Shown: positions 1 to 5,066 of the stretch, piece after piece
How the letters are laid out: each line of letters begins with the position of its first letter
Numbering within the stretch: the first letter of the stretch is position 1
Assembly (NCBI GenBank): GCA_045655105.1
Contig: JAZOOQ010000052.1
Span: 1 to 5,066 of the forward strand
Length of the DNA stretch: 5,066 nt
Direction: 5' to 3'
Source: RGIG4140 sp045655105
GTDB lineage: Bacteria > Pseudomonadota > Alphaproteobacteria > CAAHEQ01 > UBA3637
Made by a program: the position numbers and the translations under genes
The notes under the pieces: generated by a model
Told to the model about the DNA's origin: nothing
Database searches by the model: none
What the model saw: the letters and a program-made list of their open reading frames with translations, nothing else

Positions 1-148
1 AAACGACAATCTTTCAATTATCTACTTAAAAAAATAAAATATTATTAATTTATCAAAATTTATAACTTAATCTTATTTATTTCTTTTTTTATTTAAAATA
101 TTCTGTTAATAATATATTTAAAAGTATAAACACACTGGGAGGCCATCT

Positions 149-760
149 ATGGCATTTTTTTCTTCATTTAATTTTCAAGAATTTTTAAGCGCTTTTTTAG
201 TTATTTTTGCGGCAATTGACTGTATTGGCTCTATTCCAACCATTTTAGCAACCAAGCGCCGTGGAGCCATTGTGAATCCAAAACGGGCAACCATTTGCTC
301 AATGATTATGTTGTTTGGTTTTTTCTATATCGGAGAGGCATTTTTATCTCTTTTTCATCTAGATATTTCCTCTTTTGCCATTGCAGGTTCTTTAATCATC
401 TTTCTTTTTGGGCTTGAAATGATTTTAGATGTTGAAATCTTTAAATCAAACGGCCCATCAAATGTGAAAGATGCAACATTCATTCCTATTGTATTCCCTC
501 TTTTAACAGGGGCTGGCGTGCTTACAACCGTTCTTTCAATCCGATCACAATATAATGACATTAACATGTTACTGGCAATGCTGATGAATATTGTTGTGAT
601 TTATTTTGTTTTAAGCTCGGTTGAAAAAATTGAAAAACGCCTTGGTAAAAATATGATTTATATGCTTCAAAAGTTTTTTGGCATTATCTTGATTGCCATT
701 GCAGTTAAACTTTTCATCGCAAATGTCACCATTTTAATTGCAAACACAAGCATTCAATAA
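149..760 (+). CDS. MarC family integral membrane protein
   Basis: This 203-residue protein has the length and layout of the MarC (formerly UPF0056) family. Hydrophobic segments lie at about residues 9-34, 45-67, 73-93, 110-128, 138-156 and 173-196, giving six helices in the inner membrane. The two characteristic re-entrant-like motifs are visible: DCIGSIP at 24-30 (where most members have NPxGxxP) and PIVFPLLTGAG at 113-123. Between them lies SSFAIAGSLIIF, the usual AGG-type second half of the first repeat. The name comes from an early, since withdrawn, link to multiple antibiotic resistance; no transport substrate is established, so none is proposed. The ATG at 149 is preceded by TGGGAGG at 136-142 with a 6-nt spacer, which fixes the start. 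It ends in TAA, 66 nt before the next gene, which has its own promoter. Family assignment is firm; function is unknown. Confidence 0.9.
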   Translation: MAFFSSFNFQEFLSAFLVIFAAIDCIGSIPTILATKRRGAIVNPKRATICSMIMLFGFFYIGEAFLSLFHLDISSFAIAGSLIIFLFGLEMILDVEIFKSNGPSNVKDATFIPIVFPLLTGAGVLTTVLSIRSQYNDINMLLAMLMNIVVIYFVLSSVEKIEKRLGKNMIYMLQKFFGIILIAIAVKLFIANVTILIANTSIQ

Positions 761-767
761 TAAAATT

Positions 768-796
768 TTGACAAAACAACCTTTTTATGATATTCT
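768..796 (+). promoter_or_regulatory. Sigma70-type promoter with extended -10, upstream of the metallopeptidase-like gene
   Basis: A perfect TTGACA -35 hexamer lies at 768-773. After exactly 17 nt comes TATTCT at 791-796 (4 of 6 consensus bases), preceded by TG at 788-789, which makes an extended -10 (TGaTATTCT). Transcription would start near 803, leaving a leader of about 24 nt before the ATG at 827 that includes the ribosome site TAAGGA (815-820). The promoter lies wholly in the gap after the MarC gene, so the next gene can be expressed independently of it. This is sequence inference only; no start site has been mapped. Confidence 0.7.
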
Positions 797-826
797 TTCT
801 AGCACTCAATTGGCTAAGGAATATTT

Positions 827-2053
827 ATGCATAGAAAGAAAACGCTTAAAAAAATTGTTCAAAAAAAACTTTTTGCACAAAGGTTTTTACTTAACACTTG
901 TCTAGCTGTTTCTGGTCTTTATTTATTAAACACAGCATTAAATGTTGCTTATGATGTTAAAAACCAGATTGAAAACAAAGCAAAACCATCTCAATTCACT
1001 TATTTAAATGTAATCAATCTTATCTTGTTTTCTTTTTTGCTTAAAACTGGTTTAAAAATCAGACGAAAGGAACCTGATATTCTTTTAAAACAACCAAGTG
1101 TTTCAAAAACAGTTCTCAATAAACTTTGCTATCTTTACGAAAATGAAGAAAAACAAGATGATATTTATTCTTCATTAACACCAAAAGATATTGAAAATTT
1201 ATGCAAACGAATTGATTTTTCCGATCTCGCCGTTTCAGAACAACATTATATTTTGCAACGCCTTATTTTAACAGCAAATACAAATCCTGTTGTTTCAAAA
1301 ATTTTAAAGAGCGAACTCTTACCTTGCTCATTAAAAATTGATGACACCATGAATTGTGGCGGACATATTACCCATGCCTCACAAGTGATTAAACGCGGTA
1401 GTATTTATATTCATGATTATTTGGATCCGATTTCCGTTACTCACGAACTTTTGCATGCCAAACAAATTATGGATGGATCTTTTTTACTTAAAGAATTAAG
1501 ATATTATGGTTCATTGATGAATGAAGCTCAGGCAAAAGCTTTAAATTTAATCATTGAAAGCAATATTGACCCAGAATACCATCCTTTTCATTTTAATCCC
1601 GAAGAAAAAGTTTGGGTAAAAAAAATAACAAACCATTTTCTTCAAACTGATGAAAATATAAATCTTTCAAAACGCGCAAAACTTGCTAAAGCTCAAGAAA
1701 AAACAATGGGTGTTATCATAAAATGTTTACAAGAAGAAAATGATAAATTACGCGAAAATATGATTCAATCATTCTGCGATAATAAATTATCAAAACAAGA
1801 TCTTGAATATATGAATCAAACAATAAATTCTTGGCGGGATTTTTATATCAAAGAGGATTATAAAGTTAAAGAGGAAATAATCCCGCAAATGATACCAACA
1901 CTTAAAAATGAATTAAAACTTATTCCTCTTATGAATGAATATTTTTCAAATGAAACTGGGATAAATCAATCCATTTCAGCTATTAAAATAAACTCTTGCA
2001 AAAACAATGCTCTTCATGATTATTTATCCAGTCAAAAACAAAAAATAAAATAA
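827..2053 (+). CDS. Membrane-anchored putative zinc metallopeptidase (HExxH), hypothetical
   Basis: I do not recognise this 408-residue protein by name. A very basic N-terminus (residues 2-19, rich in Lys/Arg) is followed by two hydrophobic stretches at about 20-42 and 58-74, with a basic KIRRKE just after the second. By the positive-inside rule this is a membrane hairpin with the large remainder in the cytoplasm. The sequence HELLH at 206-210 matches the HExxH zinc-protease motif and sits after a short strand-like stretch (SIYIHDYLDPISV). NEAQAKA at 232-238 follows 22 residues later, and its Glu233 could be the third zinc ligand, as in gluzincin-type HExxH...E enzymes. The domain resembles uncharacterised 'putative metallopeptidase' DUF families, but I cannot name one securely. 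Residues 281-330 are helical and charged, possibly coiled coil. The start is supported by AAGGA at 816-820, 6 nt upstream. Peptidase activity is inferred from the motif alone. Confidence 0.75.
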   Translation: MHRKKTLKKIVQKKLFAQRFLLNTCLAVSGLYLLNTALNVAYDVKNQIENKAKPSQFTYLNVINLILFSFLLKTGLKIRRKEPDILLKQPSVSKTVLNKLCYLYENEEKQDDIYSSLTPKDIENLCKRIDFSDLAVSEQHYILQRLILTANTNPVVSKILKSELLPCSLKIDDTMNCGGHITHASQVIKRGSIYIHDYLDPISVTHELLHAKQIMDGSFLLKELRYYGSLMNEAQAKALNLIIESNIDPEYHPFHFNPEEKVWVKKITNHFLQTDENINLSKRAKLAKAQEKTMGVIIKCLQEENDKLRENMIQSFCDNKLSKQDLEYMNQTINSWRDFYIKEDYKVKEEIIPQMIPTLKNELKLIPLMNEYFSNETGINQSISAIKINSCKNNALHDYLSSQKQKIK

Positions 2054-2066
2054 TCACCCTACCCTC

Positions 2067-2095
2067 TTGATTTTTTGAAAAAAAAAGAATAAAAG
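2067..2095 (+). promoter_or_regulatory. Weak candidate promoter of the formate/nitrite-family channel gene
   Basis: In the 76-nt gap before the channel gene, TTGATT (2067-2072, 4 of 6 -35 bases) and TAAAAG (2090-2095, 4 of 6 -10 bases) are separated by 17 nt. The surrounding sequence is A/T-rich enough for such matches to occur by chance. No convincing terminator hairpin separates the preceding gene from this one, so read-through from the promoter at 768-796 is an alternative. Confidence 0.3.
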
Positions 2096-2129
2096 TGGGG
2101 CATATTTATTTACCTTAAAGGAGTTTTAT

Positions 2130-2912
2130 ATGTCTTATTATCAACCGGCAGAAATTGCCACTTTATTTGCTGATGGCTCAAAAGCTAAAGCAGATATGCC
2201 TTTTTTAAAGTTTTTTCTTTTCGCTGTTTTAGGCGGAATTTTCATTGCACTTGGTGGGTTACTTACCATTGTTGTTGCAGGTGGTATGCCTGTTACTCTT
2301 GATATGAATCCTGGCCTTGTGAAATTTACAGCTGGAGCTCTTTTCCCTGTTGGCTTGATTATGGTGAGCGTTGCTGGCGCTGATTTGTTCACAAGTGATT
2401 GCGCTGGGATGACCCTTTCAACAATGCAAAAGAAAACAACTGTTTTTGCTTTATTAAAAGTTTGGGTGTTAGCTTATGCTTTTAACTTTATCGGCGCTCA
2501 ACTCGTTGCCTTTTTTATGGCTCATAAAACAGGTATCATTGCCAGCGCACCATACAGCGATTATTTACATTCATTAGCCTATGGGAAACTTAAATATCCA
2601 TGGGATACGGTGTTTTTAAAAGGCATTGGGGCTAATGCTCTTGTTTGTCTTGGCACATGGATGGGTTATGCAGGCAAAGATATTGTTGGAAAAGCTTTGG
2701 GCATTTGGATTCCTGTGATGCTTTTTGTTACTTTAGGATACGAACACTCAATTGCAAATATGTTCTTTATTCCAGCAGCAATGTATACAGGAGCAGATAT
2801 TACTTGGAGTCACTTTATTATTGATAACTTGATCCCAGCCACAATCGGAAATATTGTTGGTGGTGCGGTATTTATCGGCCTTGTTTATGGATATATTTAT
2901 AACAAAAAATAA
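2130..2912 (+). CDS. Formate/nitrite transporter (FNT) family channel
   Basis: This 260-residue inner-membrane protein belongs to the FocA/NirC family of pentameric channels for small monovalent anions such as formate, nitrite or hydrosulfide. Six hydrophobic segments are apparent, at about residues 26-51, 64-87, 105-131, 160-181, 190-203 and 226-257. Family landmarks are visible: GADLFTSD at 83-90 (the broken second helix; FocA has ELFTGN), FLKGIGANALVCLGTWMG at 162-179 with Lys164 probably equivalent to the conserved pore lysine of FocA, GYEHSIANMFFIP at 203-215 with His206 as the central pore histidine, and NIVGG at 241-245. All the key pore residues are present, so the channel looks intact. 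The Asp-for-Glu and Asp-for-Asn changes in the first motif make a specific substrate unsafe to call, so no symbol is given. A strong ribosome site, AAAGGAG (2117-2123), lies 6 nt before the ATG. A hairpin terminator follows closely after the TAA. Confidence 0.93.
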   Translation: MSYYQPAEIATLFADGSKAKADMPFLKFFLFAVLGGIFIALGGLLTIVVAGGMPVTLDMNPGLVKFTAGALFPVGLIMVSVAGADLFTSDCAGMTLSTMQKKTTVFALLKVWVLAYAFNFIGAQLVAFFMAHKTGIIASAPYSDYLHSLAYGKLKYPWDTVFLKGIGANALVCLGTWMGYAGKDIVGKALGIWIPVMLFVTLGYEHSIANMFFIPAAMYTGADITWSHFIIDNLIPATIGNIVGGAVFIGLVYGYIYNKK

Positions 2913-2930
2913 CCGATTCTTTAATCAATT

Positions 2931-2959
2931 AAAAAGGCGACCTCTCGGTCGCCTTTTTT
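2931..2959. terminator. Bidirectional rho-independent terminator between convergent genes
   Basis: The 7-bp perfect GC-rich stem GGCGACC (2936-2942) / GGTCGCC (2947-2953) closes a TCTC tetraloop. It is flanked by A5 on the left and T6 on the right, so each strand carries a U-tract after the hairpin. On the + strand it ends the channel gene transcript 18 nt after its stop codon. On the - strand it would stop transcripts coming through the phosphatase gene and the DAHP synthase remnant, whose reading frame ends only about 7 nt before it. Confidence 0.92.
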
Positions 2960-2965
2960 GTTTTT

Positions 2966-3228
2966 TTAAACTATTCCTACCAAATTCAAAACAAGTTTTT
3001 CGGCATCAATTCAGCCTAAACAAACACCTGTCATTGACTTATCATAAATTCCTGGCTCAACTTCTTGATGTCCTTCTTTTAAATAAGTTTCAACCATCAA
3101 ACCTTTTACAAGTTTTTTTAACACAGGATTATCAGCCCGACTTTCCATCACTTTATAAGCAATTCAAGGTTGTTTTTTATAATTTTTCTTAAGATATTAT
3201 GATTGCCCGTCACAACAATAACCGGATT
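2966..3228 (-). pseudogene. Decayed C-terminal remnant of class I DAHP synthase (AroF/G/H family)
   Basis: The gap between the phosphatase stop and the terminator encodes, on the - strand, a recognisable tail of 3-deoxy-7-phosphoheptulonate synthase, the first shikimate-pathway enzyme. From 3184 down to 2966 one frame reads NYKKQP-stop-IAYKVMESRADNPVLKK, then GLMVETYLKEGHQEV, then IYDKSMTGVCLG-stop-IDAEKLVLNL, ending in TAA at 2966-2968. This parallels E. coli AroG GVMVESHLVEGNQ...YGKSITDACIGWEDTDALL, as I recall it. Two in-frame TGA codons interrupt it, at 3164-3166 and 3011-3013; the second falls on the conserved Trp of IGWED. Upstream, NPVIV at about 3228-3214 lies in another frame, so a frameshift separates it from NYKKQP, and the DCSHGNS metal/substrate motif is scrambled. 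The conserved Asp of ITDAC, a metal ligand, is Gly here. The first roughly 260 residues of a normal 350-residue enzyme are absent. It cannot be functional. Confidence 0.82.
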
Positions 3229-3240
3229 TTAAAGAGTTTA

Positions 3241-4407
3241 TTATATTTCTCTTTCGTTTTGATTATTTACCAAGCAGTTAACTTCTTTTTTCACAACACT
3301 TTCCGCTCTAAATGAGGATTTATTCTCCTTAAAATCCCGATAAAGAGTATTTATAATAATCAAAGGAACAATCATTTCTTCTTTTGTAAAACCAGCATGC
3401 TCTGATTTCATGGGCCATTCCGGATCAAATTTCCATGTTAATGAGCGATTCTTTTTTGCTAATGCAACATAATCGCCCACAGCATCCTTAATAAACGGAT
3501 GCTCACTTCCTCCCAACAATCGAATAAAGGCTTTTCCGGTCATTAAATGAAAATCTTGGAATGTTTCTTTAAACACCAATGGAAATTCTTTTTTATATTC
3601 TTCTTTAATATGAAAAGCCGCACATCTGGGTTCCAAAGAATTCGGCTGTGCCATCATTTTTGTAATATGCGGATAATCATTTGATAAATACAATTGTTCA
3701 ACATTATGATGCCCATGATCTGCCGTAATAATCATTACCGTATCTTTTAATTCTTCAGACAAAAGAGCCAATTTTTTTTCCAATTCATCAACTGTTTCTT
3801 GAACCTTTTTGGATCCTATCCCATTTGCATGCAAAGCAGAATCCAATTCACTCCAATAAGCGTAAATATATTTTTTTTCATCTTTTTGACACAACATTTT
3901 CAACCGGTTACACCAATCATCAAAAGTTTTGCAACCATTGTCAGCCCAAGCCGGCATCACCTCATAGGCTGGGATACCGTTCGCTTTTATCCGCTCAACA
4001 AGAGTCGGCACTTGCAACTCTCCTGCTGGCCGCGATAATTTTGAAACTTCATTTGTGTCAAAATTCGTGTTTGAGAAAATATTTACAACTTCATCAGATT
4101 CTTTGAAATATTGCGACCAACCAAGCCACCCGTGTTGATGTGGCAAAACACCCGTTTTTAAAGTCGTATTCGCGGCAACCGTTGTTGCGGGAACAACCGT
4201 ATTTAAAAGATCTTTTTTGTGTTTTTCAAAAAAACCGGTTGGCGTATGTTTTTTCAAAACAACCTCCCCCAAAGCATCAATCACAATCAAAACAACATTT
4301 TTTGGTTGCTCTTTCAAAATTTCATCTAATTTAGGATGCGAAATATGATGTTTTTGAAGGCCAAAAAAAGTTTCAACTGCTGAGGTAATTGAAGTGATAT
4401 TAAACAT
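3241..4407 (-). CDS. Alkaline phosphatase superfamily protein (type I phosphodiesterase/nucleotide pyrophosphatase-like)
   Basis: This 388-residue protein carries the complete two-metal site of the alkaline phosphatase superfamily. Numbering from the ATG at 4407: Asp44 in VLIVIDALG; Thr75/Thr76 in VVPATTVAANTTLKTG, one of them being the nucleophile, followed by the usual LPHQHGWLG; Asp189 and His193 in SELDSALHANG; Asp230 and His231 in ITADHGHH; and His337 in SEHAGF. All expected ligands are present, so it should be a working phosphohydrolase or phosphodiesterase. The substrate cannot be told from sequence. There is no signal peptide or membrane segment, which points to the cytoplasm, unlike secreted alkaline phosphatases. 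The frame stays open to 4485, but I chose 4407: it has AAGGAAA just upstream, whereas the longer version would be encoded by the 3' end of the tRNA gene and its terminator. The stop abuts the DAHP synthase remnant. Confidence 0.9.
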   Translation of the reverse strand: MFNITSITSAVETFFGLQKHHISHPKLDEILKEQPKNVVLIVIDALGEVVLKKHTPTGFFEKHKKDLLNTVVPATTVAANTTLKTGVLPHQHGWLGWSQYFKESDEVVNIFSNTNFDTNEVSKLSRPAGELQVPTLVERIKANGIPAYEVMPAWADNGCKTFDDWCNRLKMLCQKDEKKYIYAYWSELDSALHANGIGSKKVQETVDELEKKLALLSEELKDTVMIITADHGHHNVEQLYLSNDYPHITKMMAQPNSLEPRCAAFHIKEEYKKEFPLVFKETFQDFHLMTGKAFIRLLGGSEHPFIKDAVGDYVALAKKNRSLTWKFDPEWPMKSEHAGFTKEEMIVPLIIINTLYRDFKENKSSFRAESVVKKEVNCLVNNQNEREI

Positions 4408-4410
4408 AGA

Positions 4411-4417
4411 TTTCCTT
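4411..4417 (-). promoter_or_regulatory. Ribosome binding site deciding the phosphatase start
   Basis: Read on the - strand, AAGGAAA lies 3 nt (core AAGGA 5 nt) before the ATG at 4407. It selects this start over the upstream in-frame ATG at 4485, which lies inside the tRNA-Val gene. The N-terminus it gives (MFNITSITS) leads straight into the conserved domain. Confidence 0.8.
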
Positions 4418-4440
4418 ATATTTATTTCTAATTTATTGAT

Positions 4441-4470
4441 AAAAAAAACTCCCGTTTGGGAGGTTTTAGA
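4441..4470 (-). terminator. Rho-independent terminator of tRNA-Val
   Basis: On the - strand, immediately after the tRNA CCA end, the sequence reads AAAACCTCCC-AAAC-GGGAG followed by eight T. The stem is TCCC/GGGA, extended by AAAAC/GTTTT around a single bulged C, or alternatively CTCCC/GGGAG with one mismatch. The stem is short and imperfect, so some read-through into the phosphatase gene, whose start is 34 nt further on, is plausible. Confidence 0.8.
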
Positions 4471-4547
4471 TGGTGGATGTGGCAAGACTCGAACTTGCGA
4501 CCCTTACGATGTCAACGTAATACTCTAACCACCTGAGCTACACATCC
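4471..4547 (-). tRNA. tRNA-Val(GAC)
   Basis: A full 77-nt cloverleaf can be drawn by hand on the - strand. The acceptor stem is GGATGTG/CACATCC. The D arm is GCTC-AGGTGGTTA-GAGT, with one G-T pair closing it. The anticodon arm is TTACG-TTGACAT-CGTAA, with anticodon GAC (encoded at 4511-4513), reading valine GUC and GUU codons. The variable loop is GGGTC. The T arm is GCAAG-TTCGAGT-CTTGC. The discriminator A is followed by an encoded CCA (4471-4473). All stems pair and the T loop fits the TTCRANY consensus. A promoter lies just upstream and a hairpin terminator follows directly. Confidence 0.97.
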
Positions 4548-4564
4548 ATCTTAAGATAAAGCTA

Positions 4565-4593
4565 TTTATACTCTTTTTATTTATCAAAAGCAA
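4565..4593 (-). promoter_or_regulatory. Promoter of tRNA-Val
   Basis: On the - strand TTGCTT (4588-4593) and TATAAA (4565-4570, 5 of 6 -10 bases) are separated by exactly 17 nt. A start point near 4558 would leave about 10 nt of 5' leader before the mature tRNA end at 4547, as expected for a tRNA processed by RNase P. The -35 box is only a half match, but spacing and position are right. Confidence 0.6.
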
Positions 4594-4652
4594 GTATTTT
4601 TTTTATTTTTTATTATTTTTTTTATTTCCCTTTATTTTTATTTACTTTTTTA

Positions 4653-5066
4653 CTATTCACACACAGTTAAAACAACCCCTAAAATAATAAAGAAAAAGCA
4701 AATTAATTTTTTTATCATCTCTTTCTTATTTAAATTTTCTTTAAACTTACTGCCAAAAACCTTATATAAAAGAACACTATATAATAAAACAAAAATAGGC
4801 GTTGTTGAGCTGATCCCAGCTCTTACCATAACTGGCAATAATGAAAGGGCAAAAATCCCCGTTAACACAGCAGCTCGATCCACAACCTCCATTAACATTA
4901 ACAGCCAAAAATTCTTTTTAAACACATGAAAATCTTTTTTAACCATTTTAAAAAAGTTTGGATACAATAATGCCAAAAATAAAAAGACATCTGATAAAAC
5001 AATATAATAAAAACTAAAACTTAACCAATTCATTTCTATTAATGCTTTTTTTGAAAAAATAGTATT
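4653..5066 (-). CDS. EamA/DMT-type transporter, C-terminal part (5' end outside window)
   Basis: The last 137 codons of an inner-membrane protein enter from the right edge and end in TAG at 4653-4655. The frame is open through the edge (the 11 codons before the Met at 5033 contain no stop and continue family-like sequence, FSKKALIEMNWLSF). No ribosome site precedes that Met, so it is internal, not the start. Four hydrophobic segments are visible, at about codons 18-37, 56-76, 79-104 and 119-135 of the visible part. The stretch ALSLLPVMVRAGISSTTPIF, followed by a short helix and a final KKLICFFFIILGVVL, is typical of the second EamA repeat of drug/metabolite transporters, where the permeating substrate is not predictable. 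A whole protein would be about 280-300 residues. The A/T-rich 105-nt gap after it shows no hairpin terminator on this strand. Confidence 0.75.
   Translation of the reverse strand, partial: NTIFSKKALIEMNWLSFSFYYIVLSDVFLFLALLYPNFFKMVKKDFHVFKKNFWLLMLMEVVDRAAVLTGIFALSLLPVMVRAGISSTTPIFVLLYSVLLYKVFGSKFKENLNKKEMIKKLICFFFIILGVVLTVCE

Noticed and set aside
85..130. A promoter for the MarC gene (TATAAA at 125-130 or TAATAT at 110-115).
   Set aside because: No -35 hexamer at acceptable spacing stands out from the A/T-rich background, and TATAAA would place the start on the ribosome site. The real promoter may be further upstream or outside the window.
355..567. - strand open frames opposite the MarC gene, and likewise 2141-2392 opposite the channel gene.
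   Set aside because: They are antisense shadows of well-conserved membrane proteins with no independent support.
2067..2080. An FNR-like site (TTGAT...) upstream of the channel gene, attractive because FocA-type genes are often anaerobically regulated.
   Set aside because: Only the left half-site TTGAT is present; the right half (ATCAA) is missing at the required spacing.
2966..3184. Possibility that TGA codes for tryptophan here, making the DAHP synthase tail intact (one TGA sits on a conserved Trp, and no gene in the window ends in TGA).
   Set aside because: Every Trp I checked in the neighbouring genes is TGG and none of them has an in-frame TGA. The remnant also has a frameshift, lacks most of the enzyme and has lost metal ligands, so decay explains it better.
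2854..3192. A + strand open frame of 112 codons overlapping the end of the channel gene and the following gap.
   Set aside because: It has no ribosome site, runs through the terminator hairpin, has low-complexity composition, and lies opposite the DAHP synthase remnant. It is a shadow frame.
3799..4334. Three + strand open frames opposite the phosphatase gene.
   Set aside because: They are antisense shadows of a gene with a complete conserved active site; none has a ribosome site or recognisable domain.
4594..4650. T-rich low-complexity tract (+ strand) between tRNA-Val and the transporter gene.
   Set aside because: It has no hairpin, regular repeat unit or coding signal on either strand. 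It looks like ordinary A/T drift in an intergenic gap.
1..5066. A search for a CRISPR array, transposon ends, integration site duplication next to tRNA-Val, or a defence or toxin-antitoxin system.
   Set aside because: No regularly spaced repeats, inverted terminal repeats, second copy of the tRNA 3' end, or recognisable mobile or defence genes were seen by eye.

Overview
This is an AT-rich bacterial window with canonical Shine-Dalgarno sites (AAGGA, AAAGGAG, GGGAGG), a sigma70-type promoter and a tRNA-Val(GAC) with encoded CCA. Together these suggest a low-GC proteobacterium. An AT-rich, possibly host- or gut-associated alphaproteobacterium is my best guess, but nothing here fixes the taxonomy. 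It is mostly ordinary chromosomal sequence. I see no CRISPR array, insertion sequence, phage gene or defence system.

Left half, + strand: an AT-rich leader with no recognisable gene (1-148); a MarC-family six-helix membrane protein (149-760); a clear extended -10 promoter (768-796) driving an unrecognised 408-residue protein with an N-terminal membrane hairpin and an HELLH zinc-protease-like motif (827-2053); and a formate/nitrite-family channel (2130-2912). The series closes at a strong hairpin terminator (about 2931-2959), which is symmetric and can also stop transcription arriving from the other strand.

Right half, - strand: reading from the right edge, the C-terminal part of an EamA/DMT-type transporter runs in from outside the window (4653-5066). 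Then come tRNA-Val(GAC) with its own promoter and hairpin terminator (4441-4593) and a cytosolic alkaline-phosphatase-superfamily phosphohydrolase (3241-4407). The apparently empty gap between the phosphatase and the shared terminator (2966-3228) is not empty. It holds a decayed C-terminal remnant of a class I DAHP synthase (first step of the shikimate pathway), with two in-frame TGA codons, a frameshift and lost metal ligands. This is the most informative find in the window.

The genes do not form an evident pathway. The left half holds membrane or membrane-anchored proteins with separate ribosome sites. The right half looks like a tRNA locus next to which a phosphatase gene now lies directly against the stump of an aromatic amino acid biosynthesis gene, consistent with gene loss in a shrinking or nutritionally dependent genome.
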